DNA of 64,000 nucleotides from Corynebacterium sp. p3-SID1241 (GTDB lineage Bacteria > Actinomycetota > Actinomycetes > Mycobacteriales > Mycobacteriaceae): the NCBI GenBank assembly GCA_025144025.1, contig JALXWS010000004.1:124001-188000 (forward strand). Direction: 5' to 3'. Of this stretch, positions 20,851 through 30,378 are shown piece by piece. The position numbers and the translations under genes were made by a program. Each line of letters opens with the position of its first letter. Positions within the stretch are counted from its first letter, which is position 1. Under the pieces are notes generated by a model. That model was not told the origin of the DNA. It ran no database searches and saw nothing but the letters and a program-made list of their open reading frames with translations.

Positions 20851-21426
20851 TTAGTTCTTCGGGGCCTCGGAGTAGCCGTCTGGGGACTCTACATCTCGAT
20901 CGAATTCGCCGGACTGCATCTGGGTGGCAGCGATGGTGGCGTTTACATCGATGGAGCCATTGGAGAACTCGAAGGTAACCGGGCGGTCGCCGGCGTAGCC
21001 AAAGTCATCATTCTTCAGCTTGGTGGCGATGTACTGGACGGTTTCGGAATCCTGCTGGGGGTGAGCTTCCAGGTTCTTCTGGGAATCAGCAATGATGGAC
21101 TGATCACGGTGCAGCGGCTTGGTCTGCTTCATCTCGACGCTCTGGCCATCAACCTTGACGGATTCCAAGGAGACAACGTCGGTGTCATAGCCCTGGTTGA
21201 CCGCGCTAAACTTCAACGCTGCGCTGCCATTCGGCTCTACCAAGATGGTGACATCGCGAACTGCAACCTTGTTGTCTTCCGTGCTTGCAGAAGCGCCATC
21301 GACCGCAGCCACCTTATCGGCGGTCTGGGTGACTTGACCCGCCGAGCAAGAAGCCAGCGCCAGAGCGGAGACGGCGGTAACGGAAATAATGGCACCGCGG
21401 CGGGCGGCGGACTTCAGGGACTGCAC
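20851..21426 (-). CDS. LpqE-like lipoprotein
   Basis: 191 residues. Signal peptide with lipobox ALASC ending at C27, then a beta-rich domain (VAVRDVTILVEPNGSAALKF, split as AVRDVTILVEP and GSAALKF) of the kind seen in mycobacterial LpqE. The position between radA and carD matches Rv3584. Presumed surface lipoprotein; function unknown. GTG 21426 is preferred over ATG 21435 because GGAGG directly abuts that ATG but is 9 nt from the GTG. Divergent from carD. Confidence 0.75.
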   Translation of the reverse strand: MQSLKSAARRGAIISVTAVSALALASCSAGQVTQTADKVAAVDGASASTEDNKVAVRDVTILVEPNGSAALKFSAVNQGYDTDVVSLESVKVDGQSVEMKQTKPLHRDQSIIADSQKNLEAHPQQDSETVQYIATKLKNDDFGYAGDRPVTFEFSNGSIDVNATIAATQMQSGEFDRDVESPDGYSEAPKN

Positions 21427-21517
21427 GTTGAGCATCCTCCATCAATTGCGATCACAGGGCTTATCAACGCTTTAGCCTAGTCCCTTTCGCATTAAAGTAC
21501 ACAGTTTGTCCCAAACC

Positions 21518-21542
21518 GGGCGGGTAGACCGTGGGGGTATAC
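21518..21542. other. GGGGGTAT direct repeat between lpqE-like and carD
   Basis: Two GGGGGTAT units separated by AC lie about 40-60 nt before the carD -10 box, in the divergent intergenic region. Possible regulator site; nothing known. Confidence 0.3.
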
Positions 21543-21575
21543 GGGGGTATCCGCAGGCGGGGCGGCCGCCCGTGA

Positions 21576-21581
21576 TAAAAT
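21576..21581 (+). promoter_or_regulatory. -10 box of carD
   Basis: TAAAAT about 46 nt before the carD start, giving a short leader that contains an AAGGAG SD. Confidence 0.45.
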
Positions 21582-21627
21582 AGCGGCCTTAGTCAACCGG
21601 GATAAAACGGGAAAATAAGGAGTGGCA

Positions 21628-22212
21628 ATGGAGTATAAGGTCGGCGAGGTCGTCGTCTACCCGCACCACGGTGCGGCCGTCATCGAGGATATCGAGACCC
21701 GCGAGATGGGCGGCGAAACGCTGGAATACCTGGTGCTGCACATCAACCAGTCCGACCTAGTTGTCCGCGTGCCCATTAAGAACGCCGATAACGTCGGTGT
21801 GCGCGACGTTGTGGGCAAGGAAGGGCTGGAAAAGGTCTTTTCCGTGCTACGTGATGAGGACGTCGAAGAGGCTGGCAACTGGTCCCGCCGTTATAAAGCC
21901 AACCAGGAGCGCCTCGCCTCCGGCGATATCAATAAGGTTGCTGAGGTCGTGCGTGACCTGTGGCGCCGCGATCAGGACCGTGGCCTCTCGGCCGGCGAGA
22001 AGCGCATGCTGGGTAAGGCCCGGACCATCCTGGTAGGCGAGCTGGCGCTGGCCAAGCCGGTCGATGAGAAGAAGGCCGATACCATGATGGAAGAAATCGA
22101 TGCCACCATCGAGCGACACCGCGCTGCCGGATTGGTAGACGATAAGTCCATCACCACCGATATTGACAACGACATCGATCTCGATGACCTCTCCTTCGAC
22201 GACGAAGACTAA
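21628..22212 (+). CDS. carD: CarD-type RNA polymerase-binding regulator
   Basis: Stabilises RNA polymerase open complexes at promoters and is essential in mycobacteria. 194 residues: N-terminal Tudor-like RNAP-interacting domain ([20 protein letters not shown]), and a helical DNA-binding domain with the conserved Trp in [19 protein letters not shown]. The C-terminus has an acidic extension (about 165-194, [16 protein letters not shown]) longer than in mycobacterial CarD. ATG 21628 has AAGGAG 5 nt upstream; a GTG two codons earlier overlaps that SD. ispD overlaps the 3' end, so they share an operon. Confidence 0.94.
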   Translation: MEYKVGEVVVYPHHGAAVIEDIETREMGGETLEYLVLHINQSDLVVRVPIKNADNVGVRDVVGKEGLEKVFSVLRDEDVEEAGNWSRRYKANQERLASGDINKVAEVVRDLWRRDQDRGLSAGEKRMLGKARTILVGELALAKPVDEKKADTMMEEIDATIERHRAAGLVDDKSITTDIDNDIDLDDLSFDDED

Positions 22213-22933
22213 ACCGCGCGTCATCGCGCTCATCGCCGCCGCCGGTCAGGGTACCCGCCTCGGCGCCGAGGTGCCAAAGGCTTTCGTTGAACTACGTGGC
22301 CGCACCTTGATGGAGCGCTCCGTGCGCGCGCTGCTGGCTTCCGGTGTGGTTGACGAGGCCATCGTGCTGGTCAGCCCAGACATGGAGGCCGAAGCCGCGC
22401 GCATCATCGGCCGCATCGACACTGCTGACGCTACAGACGCCGCGAACCCAGCCCCGATCCGCCTCGTACACGGCGGCAGCGAGCGCGCCGATTCCGTGTG
22501 GGCCGGCCTGCAAGCAATCCCGGACGCGGACGCCGTGGTGCTTATCCACGATGCGGCCCGAGCGTTGACGCCGCCGGCGATGGTGCGGGGCGTCGCCAAG
22601 CGCGTGCTGGAAGGCGCCCCCGCGGCCGTGCCGGTGGTTCCCGTGGCCGATACCATCAAGGAAGTCGCGGCCGACGCCGTGGTTGGCACTCCCGATCGCT
22701 CCTGCCTGCGCGCCGTGCAAACCCCGCAGGCATTTCGCCTTTCTGCGCTGCGCCAGGCCAACCTGGATTATTGGGCCCAGCGGCCGGAGTTTACCGCTAC
22801 GGATGACGCCAGCCTCATGGAATGGCACGGCGAGCGCGTGGCAACCGTGCCGGGCGATGCCCTGGCTTTCAAGATCACCACGCCCATCGATCTCACCCTG
22901 GCCCACGCCCTGACCGAGGAGACCCATGACTAA
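22184..22933 (+). CDS. ispD: 2-C-methyl-D-erythritol 4-phosphate cytidylyltransferase
   Basis: Third step of the MEP isoprenoid pathway: CTP plus MEP gives CDP-ME. About 249 residues with the nucleotide-binding signature [17 protein letters not shown] near 14-30, HDAARAL near 117 and the family block TDDASLMEW near 205. The start is uncertain: ATG 22184 lies within the carD 3' end and has no clear SD; another in-frame ATG is at 22163. Overlap with carD and with ispF (ATG inside the ispD end) indicates one operon and translational coupling. Confidence 0.92.
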   Translation: MTSPSTTKTKPRVIALIAAAGQGTRLGAEVPKAFVELRGRTLMERSVRALLASGVVDEAIVLVSPDMEAEAARIIGRIDTADATDAANPAPIRLVHGGSERADSVWAGLQAIPDADAVVLIHDAARALTPPAMVRGVAKRVLEGAPAAVPVVPVADTIKEVAADAVVGTPDRSCLRAVQTPQAFRLSALRQANLDYWAQRPEFTATDDASLMEWHGERVATVPGDALAFKITTPIDLTLAHALTEETHD

Positions 22934-23408
22934 CCCGATTATCCCACGCGTTGGCATCGCCACCGACGCCCACCAGATCGAGGCCGGCAAGGACTGCTGG
23001 ATCGCCGGTTTGCTCTTCGAGGGCGATGCTGGCTGCGAGGGCCACTCCGATGGGGACGTGGTAGCGCACGCGCTTGTCGACGCCCTCTTATCCGCCTCCC
23101 ACCTCGGCGACCTTGGCTCCTTCGTCGGCGTCGGCCGCCCCGAATACGACGGCGTCGCCGGTGCCCAGCTGCTGCGCGAGTGCCGCGAACTGCTTGAATC
23201 CGAAGGGTTCATCATCGGCAATGCCGCCGCGCAGCTTATCGGCCAAACCCCCAAAATGGGCCCGCGCCGCGCAGAGGCCGAGGCTGTGTTAAGCGAGATC
23301 CTCGGTGCCCCCGTGTCCGTCTCTGCCACCACGACGGACCACCTAGGCTTCACTGGCCGGAAGGAGGGCCGCGCGGCGGTTGCCACGGCCGTCGTCTGGC
23401 GCGCCTAG
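22926..23408 (+). CDS. ispF: 2-C-methyl-D-erythritol 2,4-cyclodiphosphate synthase
   Basis: Fifth MEP pathway step, forming MEcPP. 160 residues, usual length. Metal-binding Asp/His in GIATDAHQI (near 14-16) and His in [17 protein letters not shown] near 42, plus the conserved [14 protein letters not shown] near 137. The ATG overlaps the last codons of ispD. Followed by a leaderless cysS promoter. Confidence 0.95.
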   Translation: MTNPIIPRVGIATDAHQIEAGKDCWIAGLLFEGDAGCEGHSDGDVVAHALVDALLSASHLGDLGSFVGVGRPEYDGVAGAQLLRECRELLESEGFIIGNAAAQLIGQTPKMGPRRAEAEAVLSEILGAPVSVSATTTDHLGFTGRKEGRAAVATAVVWRA

Positions 23409-23439
23409 CCCACCACACTAACCCCGTGCACGCGTCAAT

Positions 23440-23445
23440 TAGACT
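23440..23445 (+). promoter_or_regulatory. -10 box of cysS
   Basis: TAGACT ends 7 nt before GTG 23453 (leaderless). Confidence 0.6.
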
Positions 23446-23452
23446 GGGTGGC

Positions 23453-24841
23453 GTGAGTACTTTGCGCATTTATGACACAGCCACCCGCAGCCAACGCGAT
23501 TTCGAGCCGATTCGCCCCGGCCACGCCTCGATGTATCTGTGCGGCGCCACCCCGCAGGCGCAGCCGCACATTGGGCACCTGCGCTCCGGCGTCGCCTTCG
23601 ACATCCTGCGTCGCTGGCTGCTCGCCCAAGGCTATGACGTAGCTCTGGTGCGCAACGTCACCGATATTGATGACAAGATCCTCACCAAGGCGGCCGAGAA
23701 TAATCGCCCCTGGTGGGAGTGGGTTTCCACCTATGAGCGCGAGTTCACTAAGGCGTATAACACCCTGGGCGTTATCCCGCCGTCAGTAGAGCCGCGCGCT
23801 ACCGGCTTTGTCACCCAGATGGTCGACTATATGCAGCGGCTTATCGACGCCGGCTTTGCCTACCCCGCCGAAGGCTCCGTCTACTTCGACGTTTCCGCCT
23901 GGACTAAGGCCGAAGGCTCCGATTACGGTTCGCTGTCCGGCAATAAGGTTGAGGAAATGGAGCAGGGCGAAGGCGAGGATTCCGCCAAGCGCGGCGCACA
24001 GGACTTTGCCCTGTGGAAGGCCGCGAAGCCGGGCGAGCCCAGCTGGCCCACCCCGTGGGGCGACGGCCGCCCTGGTTGGCACCTGGAGTGCTCGGCCATG
24101 TCTACCTATTACCTAGGGTCTAATTTCGATATCCACTGCGGCGGATTGGACCTGCAGTTCCCGCACCATGAGAACGAGATTGCGCAGTCGCACGCGGCCG
24201 GCGATAAGTTCGCTAACTACTGGATGCACAACCACTGGGTGACGATGTCGGGCGAGAAGATGTCGAAGTCGCTGGGCAACGTGCTGTCCATCCCGAATAT
24301 GCTCGAACTGGTGCGCCCAGTGGAGCTGCGCTACTACCTGGGCTCGGCGCATTATCGCTCCGTGTTGGAGTATTCCGAAGCCGCGCTGACCGAGGCCGCC
24401 GCCGGCTACCGCCGCATCGAGGACTTCCTCGGTCACTTCGATGGCTTGGAGCTCGGTGAGTGGACGCAGGGGTTTGAAGACGCGATGAATGATGACATCG
24501 GTGTGCCCAAGGCCTTGGCGGAAATCCACACCACCGTCCGCGCCGGCAATAAGGCGCTGGCGGCCGGTGATGAGGCCGAGGCACGCACGCTGGCCGGCCA
24601 GGTCCGCGCGATGGCGCACGTACTTGGCTTTGACCCGCTGGAGTGGGAAGATGGAGCGCAAGCTAGCGGGGCGGATGTCGCGCTGGACGCGCTGGTACAA
24701 GCTGAGCTGGAGCGGCGCACCCAGGCGCGCGTGGACAAGGACTTCGCTACTGCCGACGCCGTCCGTGACCGCCTCGCGGCGGCCGGCATCACCATCACCG
24801 ATACCCCAGACGGCCCGACCTGGTCGCTGGCGCAGCGTTAA
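23453..24841 (+). CDS. cysS: cysteinyl-tRNA synthetase
   Basis: Charges tRNA-Cys. 462 residues, class I: zinc ligand Cys in [12 protein letters not shown] motif PHIGHLRSG near 38, KMSKS near 269, ECSAMS and [14 protein letters not shown] between them. Length and KMSKS fit CysS rather than the paralogous mycothiol ligase MshC. GTG 23453 is chosen from the TAGACT box 7 nt upstream; the in-frame extension to 23426 overlaps the promoter. rlmB follows after 22 nt. Confidence 0.94.
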   Translation: MSTLRIYDTATRSQRDFEPIRPGHASMYLCGATPQAQPHIGHLRSGVAFDILRRWLLAQGYDVALVRNVTDIDDKILTKAAENNRPWWEWVSTYEREFTKAYNTLGVIPPSVEPRATGFVTQMVDYMQRLIDAGFAYPAEGSVYFDVSAWTKAEGSDYGSLSGNKVEEMEQGEGEDSAKRGAQDFALWKAAKPGEPSWPTPWGDGRPGWHLECSAMSTYYLGSNFDIHCGGLDLQFPHHENEIAQSHAAGDKFANYWMHNHWVTMSGEKMSKSLGNVLSIPNMLELVRPVELRYYLGSAHYRSVLEYSEAALTEAAAGYRRIEDFLGHFDGLELGEWTQGFEDAMNDDIGVPKALAEIHTTVRAGNKALAAGDEAEARTLAGQVRAMAHVLGFDPLEWEDGAQASGADVALDALVQAELERRTQARVDKDFATADAVRDRLAAAGITITDTPDGPTWSLAQR

Positions 24842-24863
24842 GCACCCCGAAAGGACATAAATT

Positions 24864-25811
24864 ATGGCACGTACCCACGGCCGCGGTGGCGCGGGAATCC
24901 GCAAGACCAATAAGAAGGGCGCAACCAAAGGCTCCGGTGGCCAGCGCCGCAAGGGGTTGGCCGGCAAGGGCCCGACGCCCAAGGCGGAGGACCGCATCTA
25001 CCACGCTAAGCACAAGGCGAAGCTGGAACGCGAGCGTCGCAACTCCGGTCGCCACCAAAAGGAGACCGCCGAGATGGTCGTGGGCCGCAACCCGGTCATC
25101 GAGTGTTTGCACGCAAAAGTGCCGGCCACCACGCTCTATATCGTGGCCGGTACCCGCAATGACAAGCGACTGTCCGAGGCCGTGGCCATGTGCAATACCC
25201 GCAATATCCCCATCATCGAGGTGCAGCGCCACGAGATGGACCGCATGACCGGCAATGGTATGCACCAGGGCATCGGACTGCAGATTCCGCCGTATAAGTA
25301 CGCCGACGTCGACGAGCTCATCGCCCGCGCGGCCGAGAATGCGCGCCCAGGTATGTTCGTCATCCTGGATAACATCACTGACCCCCGCAACCTCGGTGCG
25401 GTTATCCGCTCTGTGGCGGCCTTCGGTGGCGACGGCGTCATCATCCCAGAGCGTCGTTCCGCGTCCGTGACCGCCGTGGCGTGGCGTACCTCGGCCGGCA
25501 CGGCGGCGCGCCTGCCGGTCGCCCGCGCGACGAATATCACCCGCACCGTGCAGCAATTCCAAAAGAGCGGTTACCAGGTCGTAGGCCTAGACGCCGGCGG
25601 CGAGCATACGCTGGATACCTATAACGGCGCGACGGATCCCGTAGTCATCGTCATCGGCTCCGAGGGCAAGGGTATTTCCCGCTTGGTGCGCGAAAACTGC
25701 GACGTCATCATGTCCATCCCGATGACAGACTGGGTCGAGTCTCTCAATGCTTCCGTCGCGGCCGGTTCCGTGCTTTCCGAATTCGCACGCCAACGCCGCG
25801 CGGCCCAGTAA
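24864..25811 (+). CDS. rlmB: 23S rRNA (guanosine-2'-O) methyltransferase, RlmB/TrmH family
   Basis: SPOUT methyltransferase, probably modifying G2251-equivalent in 23S rRNA. 315 residues: a basic, Gly/Lys-rich N-terminal extension (1-70), the L30e-like substrate-binding domain ([11 protein letters not shown] near 72), and the SPOUT knot with [16 protein letters not shown] near 170, [16 protein letters not shown] near 263 and the C-terminal [19 protein letters not shown] near 292. SD AAAGGA precedes the ATG. Forms the end of the cysS transcription unit; convergent with the HNH gene 4 nt away. Confidence 0.92.
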   Translation: MARTHGRGGAGIRKTNKKGATKGSGGQRRKGLAGKGPTPKAEDRIYHAKHKAKLERERRNSGRHQKETAEMVVGRNPVIECLHAKVPATTLYIVAGTRNDKRLSEAVAMCNTRNIPIIEVQRHEMDRMTGNGMHQGIGLQIPPYKYADVDELIARAAENARPGMFVILDNITDPRNLGAVIRSVAAFGGDGVIIPERRSASVTAVAWRTSAGTAARLPVARATNITRTVQQFQKSGYQVVGLDAGGEHTLDTYNGATDPVVIVIGSEGKGISRLVRENCDVIMSIPMTDWVESLNASVAAGSVLSEFARQRRAAQ

Positions 25812-25814
25812 CCT

Positions 25815-26825
25815 CTAGCTGCTTTCCGCCCAGGGTGGCAGCCACCTAATGGTTCCCTTTACCCGGGCTAGGCGGCCGCGCAGCGGCGGGGCGTTGGGGT
25901 CATCGTCGTTGACGCCGTTGTGATACGGGCAGGCGATGGTGAGATTTTCGGGGTTAGTTTCGCCGCCGTGGTGCCACGCGGTGAGGTGGTGGACTTGGCA
26001 TTCATCGGCGGGATAATTGCACTGGGGCCACGGGCAGGTGGGATTTTCCGCGGCAGCCATGGTGCGTTGCTTCGGCGAGGCGAGCCGCTCGGTGCGATAG
26101 AGGTTTACCGGGCCTTTAACGGGGTGGATTAGAGTCACATAGCCGTGCGCGGTAAATGCGCGGCGTACTAGGTCCGCGCCGGTCATCCGGGCGCCATTGG
26201 TCAGTTGCAGGGTGATGTCATCGCCTGTGGTGTCGACGACGCGGTCGAGCTCGTCCAAGCGCAGCACCACATTGGTGGTCACGGACGCACCGGAGGCGGC
26301 GGCCTTGCCCTGGAAAATCTTGCGCACAGAATCGAGCGGGGCGTCCTTATCAAGCGCGGCGTGCATATCCGCGATATCGGCGGATTTACCGGTAATCGTC
26401 ATGGTCCACGGCCCATCGGCGCGGCGGTAGAGCTTGACACCGGGCTTGCGCTGCGGCGGGCCTTTAATCTCGCGCACGCGCTTGCGCCCCTGCTTATCGA
26501 CGTCCGACACGTCCCCTTTCATCCCACATAGCTCCCGGCGCAGTGCCCAGGCCTGGCGCTTATTCTTCAGCTTGGAGGCATGGCGCTCGATGGCCAGCAA
26601 CGCGGTGAGGCTGTGCTTGTTGGTGCGGGCCGCGGCGATGGATTCGCGCTGGAGGCGGCTAAAAGCGGTAGGACCGAAGTAGGCATCGGTGAGGGTGAGA
26701 AGGCGGGCAGCGGTGATATCGGGGCAGCCGGCGTCGATAAGCGCGCGCTTAGTCAGACCATGGCAGTCGGCGATGATGTCCATGCCGGCGGCCAGGCCTT
26801 TCAAGAATGTTTGTAGCGCGTTCAC
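25815..26825 (-). CDS. HNH endonuclease domain protein (DUF222-like)
   Basis: 336 residues. N-terminal helical DUF222-like region, with a C-terminal HNH nuclease: CPWPQCNYPADECQVHH then AWHHGGETNPENLTIACPYHN and NDDDP, giving the two Cys pairs and HH/N/H residues. Such proteins are abundant in corynebacteria and usually of unknown role, often multi-copy and mobile-element associated. GTG 26825 is my choice; a TTG at 26852 or ATG at 26783 are alternatives. The decayed fragment at 4380-4601 is a relative of its tail. Confidence 0.75.
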   Translation of the reverse strand: MNALQTFLKGLAAGMDIIADCHGLTKRALIDAGCPDITAARLLTLTDAYFGPTAFSRLQRESIAAARTNKHSLTALLAIERHASKLKNKRQAWALRRELCGMKGDVSDVDKQGRKRVREIKGPPQRKPGVKLYRRADGPWTMTITGKSADIADMHAALDKDAPLDSVRKIFQGKAAASGASVTTNVVLRLDELDRVVDTTGDDITLQLTNGARMTGADLVRRAFTAHGYVTLIHPVKGPVNLYRTERLASPKQRTMAAAENPTCPWPQCNYPADECQVHHLTAWHHGGETNPENLTIACPYHNGVNDDDPNAPPLRGRLARVKGTIRWLPPWAESS

Positions 26826-26888
26826 GACTCCACACGTTAAGTGCGGGCGCAAGCCGGCGCTCGGCCCGTTGGGTGCGGGTGTGGATAA

Positions 26889-27725
26889 CTAGGCCTGGGT
26901 GTCGTCGAGGCCGAAGAACTCGCGGACTTTATCCACAGCGCGGAAGGAGTCCGTATTTGGGCCTATGCGTGGGTCGGTTTTCATGCTAGAGGGAATCACG
27001 TGGCCGAGGCCCTCCATGGTCCATAGTTCGACGGGAAAGTCGCCGGCGTATTCGGTGGCGGTGACATCCGGGGTGGGGTGGGAGTCGCGCGGCGGTTGGC
27101 AACCATTGGCCAAGGCAAAGTGCTCGGCGGTGGCTGGGGCGGACAGCACACGGCCGCGGGTGCGCTCGGCGTCCAGTCCGGCGACGCCGCCCTCATAAGG
27201 CGCGTACGGGTCGGCGGTGCCGTGGAAAAACAGCAGCGGCGTGGGCCGGTAGCCGTCCGGGTTACTGGGTGCGTGGTTCTTGCCCTCGCCCAGGGTGGAG
27301 GCGAAGATGCAGGCGCGGGTGAGGCTAAAGGGGGCGTCGAAAAGCAGGCGGAGCACCATCTGCCCACCATTGGAATAGCCGCAGGCAAAGGTGCGCTTGG
27401 TGCCGAACTCGCGCTGCATGGTGCTAACCAGGTAAGTGCTAAAGGCAACGTCATCGACGTTTTCCGCGCGGGCGGTGACTGGCAGGATGCTGCGGCAATC
27501 GTTGAAATGGCGGTCGACGCCGTCGGGGTAGACGAGGACGGTGTTGGTGGCGTCGGCAAGCTCGTCGAAGGTGCCGTTGGTAAAGCGGCGCATCACGTTC
27601 CCGGATTGCAGTGAACCGTGGAAGAAGAGCAAGAGGTCAGGGTGCGGGCCGGGGTTTTCCGGCGCGATGACGAGAAAACGGCGGGTGCGGCCATCCACAT
27701 CCGCGGTGCGGCGGTGTACGTGCAT
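26889..27725 (-). CDS. esterase of the PHB-depolymerase/LpqC-like family
   Basis: 278 residues, alpha/beta hydrolase. Oxyanion region LLLFFHGSLQSG near 30, nucleophile GYSNGGQM near 124, Asp in HGTADPYAPYEGG near 181 and the terminal His in MEGLGHVIPS near 242. No signal peptide from the ATG at 27725. It lies 12 nt after znuB on the same strand, so it is likely cotranscribed with the metal ABC operon, although the link is unclear. A much longer upstream reading frame is a shadow of znuB. Confidence 0.8.
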   Translation of the reverse strand: MHVHRRTADVDGRTRRFLVIAPENPGPHPDLLLFFHGSLQSGNVMRRFTNGTFDELADATNTVLVYPDGVDRHFNDCRSILPVTARAENVDDVAFSTYLVSTMQREFGTKRTFACGYSNGGQMVLRLLFDAPFSLTRACIFASTLGEGKNHAPSNPDGYRPTPLLFFHGTADPYAPYEGGVAGLDAERTRGRVLSAPATAEHFALANGCQPPRDSHPTPDVTATEYAGDFPVELWTMEGLGHVIPSSMKTDPRIGPNTDSFRAVDKVREFFGLDDTQA

Positions 27726-27736
27726 AGCCGCCCAGT

Positions 27737-28651
27737 CTAGTCGGCGTGGTGCTCTTCGGCGGTGCTGTGGCAGTCGGCATGGAAGCGGTGCGCGGCAACC
27801 TCGTCGCGCACCGCGTTCTTGTTGCGCTGCCAGCCAATGAGGCGGCACACCAAGTAAATGACAAAGGAAATGGTGGTGACGAAAACCGAGACCGGCAGGC
27901 CGGGCGCGAGCGATAAGACGAAGCCGCCGACGGCCGAAACTTCGGCGAAGATGGTCGCCCACATGACCGCACGCAGGGGCGAGGAAGTAATCTGCACAGC
28001 CGCCGCGCCGGGGGTGATGAGCAGCGCCATAACGAGCAGCGAGCCGACGATTTGTACCGACTGCGCGGCCGCGAGCCCCACCAGCACGGCGAACGCAACC
28101 GAGATGAAACGGGTGGGTACGCCGGCCGCCTGGGCCATGACCGGGTCGGCCGAGGCGAAGAGCATGGGCCGCCATAGGATGGCCACGGCGGCGAGGATGA
28201 CCACGGTGGTCGCGGCCAAAAGCCACACCGAGGCGGAAGAAACGCCGACGATCTGACCGGTGAGCAACGTCATCGCGGTATTCGCGTTGCCGGGGTAGAG
28301 GTGTAAAAACAGCACCGAGAGGCCTAGGCCAAAGCTCATGACCACGCCGATGGCGCTGTCTTGCTGGCCCTTAAAACCCAGCACGGCGAGGATGATGGCG
28401 GCCACGATGGCACCGGCTACCGCGCCGAAGCCCAGGTTGAGGCCGAAAAGCAGCGCGGCCGAGGCGCCCATGAGCGCAAGCTCGGAGGTGGCGTGGACGG
28501 AAAAGGACATCTGGCGCAGCACAATGAGCGAGGTCATCACGCCGGAGAGAATGCCCAGCAGCGCGGAGGCGATGAGCGAGGACTGCACAAAGTCCACGCT
28601 GAGCAGGTACTGGGTGTCTTCTACAAAGCTAGACAACGATAAGTCTCCCAT
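27737..28651 (-). CDS. znuB: zinc/manganese-type ABC transporter permease
   Basis: 304 residues with about eight hydrophobic helices and the ABC-3 family architecture (LRQMSFSVHATSELALMGAS near 45, GVPTRFISVAFAVLVGLA, and the terminal SLLVMALLITPGAAA near 205). The cytoplasmic tail is His-rich (HRFHADCHSTAEEHHAD), in keeping with metal handling. The start overlaps the end of the ATPase gene by 23 bp. Zn versus Mn cannot be decided by sequence; the symbol is by family. Confidence 0.85.
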   Translation of the reverse strand: MGDLSLSSFVEDTQYLLSVDFVQSSLIASALLGILSGVMTSLIVLRQMSFSVHATSELALMGASAALLFGLNLGFGAVAGAIVAAIILAVLGFKGQQDSAIGVVMSFGLGLSVLFLHLYPGNANTAMTLLTGQIVGVSSASVWLLAATTVVILAAVAILWRPMLFASADPVMAQAAGVPTRFISVAFAVLVGLAAAQSVQIVGSLLVMALLITPGAAAVQITSSPLRAVMWATIFAEVSAVGGFVLSLAPGLPVSVFVTTISFVIYLVCRLIGWQRNKNAVRDEVAAHRFHADCHSTAEEHHAD

Positions 28652-29330
28652 CGACGTTTAAGACGTTGACCTTGGAACCGTAGAGCTCGGAAAGGACATC
28701 GGAGCGCATGACCTCATCCACCGTGCCGAAGGTATGGCCGCCGGGGGCGAGGTAGAGCACCTTATCGGTCACGCCGAGCACCGGGTTGATGCCGTGGGTG
28801 ACAAACATGATGGAGGTACCGCGCTCGTGGCGCAGCGTATCCAGCTTGTCCACGGTGGCTTGTTGGCGCGCCGGGTCGAGCGAGAGCAGCGGCTCGTCGG
28901 CGAGGATGAGCTCGGGGTCGTTGGCCAGCGCCTGGGCCTGTCGGATGAGCTGCTGTTGGCCGCCGGATAGCTGGCCCACGCGGCGGTCGCGCAGGCCGGT
29001 GGCGCCCACCTCGGCGAGGAGCTCGTCGACGCGGTGGCGGGGCGGGCGGCGGCGTCGGAAAGCTCCGTGGGCGAGCGAGAGCGAGACTAAGTCGCGGGCG
29101 CGCAGGGGAAGATCGGCCGGAAACATGCGTTGTTGCGGGATGAAGCCGATGCGACAGCCGACGTCGACGCTACCGGCCGTGAGCTTACGGGTGCCCAAGA
29201 TGGTACCGAGTAGGGTGGATTTGCCCACGCCATTGGGGCCCAAAACGGCGATAAACTCGCCGCGGTCAACGGCGAGGTTAAGGCTGGACCACAGCGGGGC
29301 GACCGCTGCGTCTTTAAATTGAATGAGCAC
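28629..29330 (-). CDS. znuC: zinc/manganese-type ABC transporter ATPase
   Basis: 233 residues: Walker A GPNGVGKST near 34, Q-loop IGFIPQQRMF, signature LSGGQQQ near 122, Walker B ILADEP near 145 and the H-loop in MFVTHGIN near 180. The GTG start overlaps the znuA stop (TAGTG), so translation is coupled. Energises metal uptake with the ZnuA/ZnuB-like partners. Confidence 0.88.
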   Translation of the reverse strand: MLIQFKDAAVAPLWSSLNLAVDRGEFIAVLGPNGVGKSTLLGTILGTRKLTAGSVDVGCRIGFIPQQRMFPADLPLRARDLVSLSLAHGAFRRRRPPRHRVDELLAEVGATGLRDRRVGQLSGGQQQLIRQAQALANDPELILADEPLLSLDPARQQATVDKLDTLRHERGTSIMFVTHGINPVLGVTDKVLYLAPGGHTFGTVDEVMRSDVLSELYGSKVNVLNVDGRLIVV

Positions 29331-30298
29331 TAGAGCTTCCCCAGGGATTCGGTGACTTCGTCATAGTAGGTCCAGAATTCCTTACCGTCTGGCGGGGTCT
29401 CGCCAATTTCGACGATATCGACATCAGCATCCTCCGCGGCGGACTTGATGCGGCCGGCGGTATCGGTTTCGGTCTGCGGGTTAAAGATGAGCATGTCCAC
29501 CTTGTCCTCCTTGATGGCCTTGGTGAAGGCTGCGAGGTCGGCCGCGGTGGGTTCGCCCTCAGAAATGGTGGCCTTGCGGTAGCCCTCCGGGGTGACATCC
29601 TTGCCGGAGGTGTACTTCATGATGTAGTCCGCAATCGGCTCGGTCTGCGCGTAGGAGAGGTCGCCCGGCAGTTCCTTGAGCTTGTCACGCAGGCGGTCGA
29701 CGTGGGAATCCACGCGCTCGGTGCTGGCATTAGCATCGGTATTGAGCTTGTTGATTTGGTCAGCGATACTTCCTGCGACCTCGTCGAGCGCGGCCGGGTC
29801 GTACCAAATGTGCTCGTTGCCCTCGATGTTGGTGACCTGCTTCGGGTCCTTCTTGGCGGTGGCCTTGGCGGCGTCGATGGTCGTGACACTGGGGTCATCG
29901 GCTAGCTTGCCGTGATCGGTCAGCGGCAGGGCGGAGATGATGTTGTCTTGCTCGGAGACGGCCTGATAAATCCAGGAATCGTAGCCGCCGCCGTTGACCA
30001 CGAGCACGTCGGCGTCTTCGGCCCTGGCTATATCGGCCGCGGAAGGCTCGAAGTGGTGGGGATCGACGCCGTTGCCCTCCACGATGGGCTTGACCTCGAT
30101 ATCCACGCCAGAGGCGGTATCGGCCACGGCCTGGGCAACATCGGCCCAAATGGAGGTGGAAGCAACGATGGATATCTTCTTCTGCGCGCCTAGTTCGGCA
30201 TCCGAGTCTTTTGAGTCGGAGGAAGCGCAGGCGGTGGCGGTAAGTAGAAGGCCACCGGCCGCGAGAAGGGCGGTGGTTGCGCGAAGTGATTTTTGCAT
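29330..30298 (-). CDS. znuA: metal-binding lipoprotein of a Zn/Mn ABC transporter
   Basis: 322 residues, cluster A-I binding protein. Lipobox TATAC at C24, then family blocks VDPHHFEPSAADI near 82 (metal His), GNEHIWYDP near 155 (second His) and C-terminal VEIGETPPDGKEFWTYYDE. It has no long His-rich loop. ATG 30298 is used; a longer upstream frame is not supported. In C. glutamicum the equivalent gene lies next to ipsA and belongs to the zinc regulon (from memory). First gene of the operon. Confidence 0.85.
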   Translation of the reverse strand: MQKSLRATTALLAAGGLLLTATACASSDSKDSDAELGAQKKISIVASTSIWADVAQAVADTASGVDIEVKPIVEGNGVDPHHFEPSAADIARAEDADVLVVNGGGYDSWIYQAVSEQDNIISALPLTDHGKLADDPSVTTIDAAKATAKKDPKQVTNIEGNEHIWYDPAALDEVAGSIADQINKLNTDANASTERVDSHVDRLRDKLKELPGDLSYAQTEPIADYIMKYTSGKDVTPEGYRKATISEGEPTAADLAAFTKAIKEDKVDMLIFNPQTETDTAGRIKSAAEDADVDIVEIGETPPDGKEFWTYYDEVTESLGKL

Positions 30299-30378
30299 AG
30301 TTCCCAGTGTGGCCTTGATGGGAACCATTGTCAATTGAATATGTATTGAAAACGCGGCCACGGGGTAAGCTTGCGACC
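30299..30378. promoter_or_regulatory. divergent znuA/ipsA promoter region
   Basis: Contains the ipsA -10 TAAGCT (30366-30371, 7 nt before ATG), AT-rich sequence with ATTGAA direct repeats at 30334-30351 (a Zur half-site-like TATTGAAAA at 30343-30351), and an inverted repeat GTTCCCA/TGGGAAC at 30300-30306 and 30319-30325 in the znuA leader. Zur control is plausible but the full palindrome is not seen. Confidence 0.4.

Noticed and set aside
26889..28226. Long minus-strand frame joining the esterase to an N-terminal extension
   Set aside because: The extension overlaps znuB in another frame; the esterase has a proper ATG at 27725.
30300..30378. Full Zur box before znuA
   Set aside because: Only a half-site-like TATTGAAAA is visible; a complete palindrome was not found, so not claimed.
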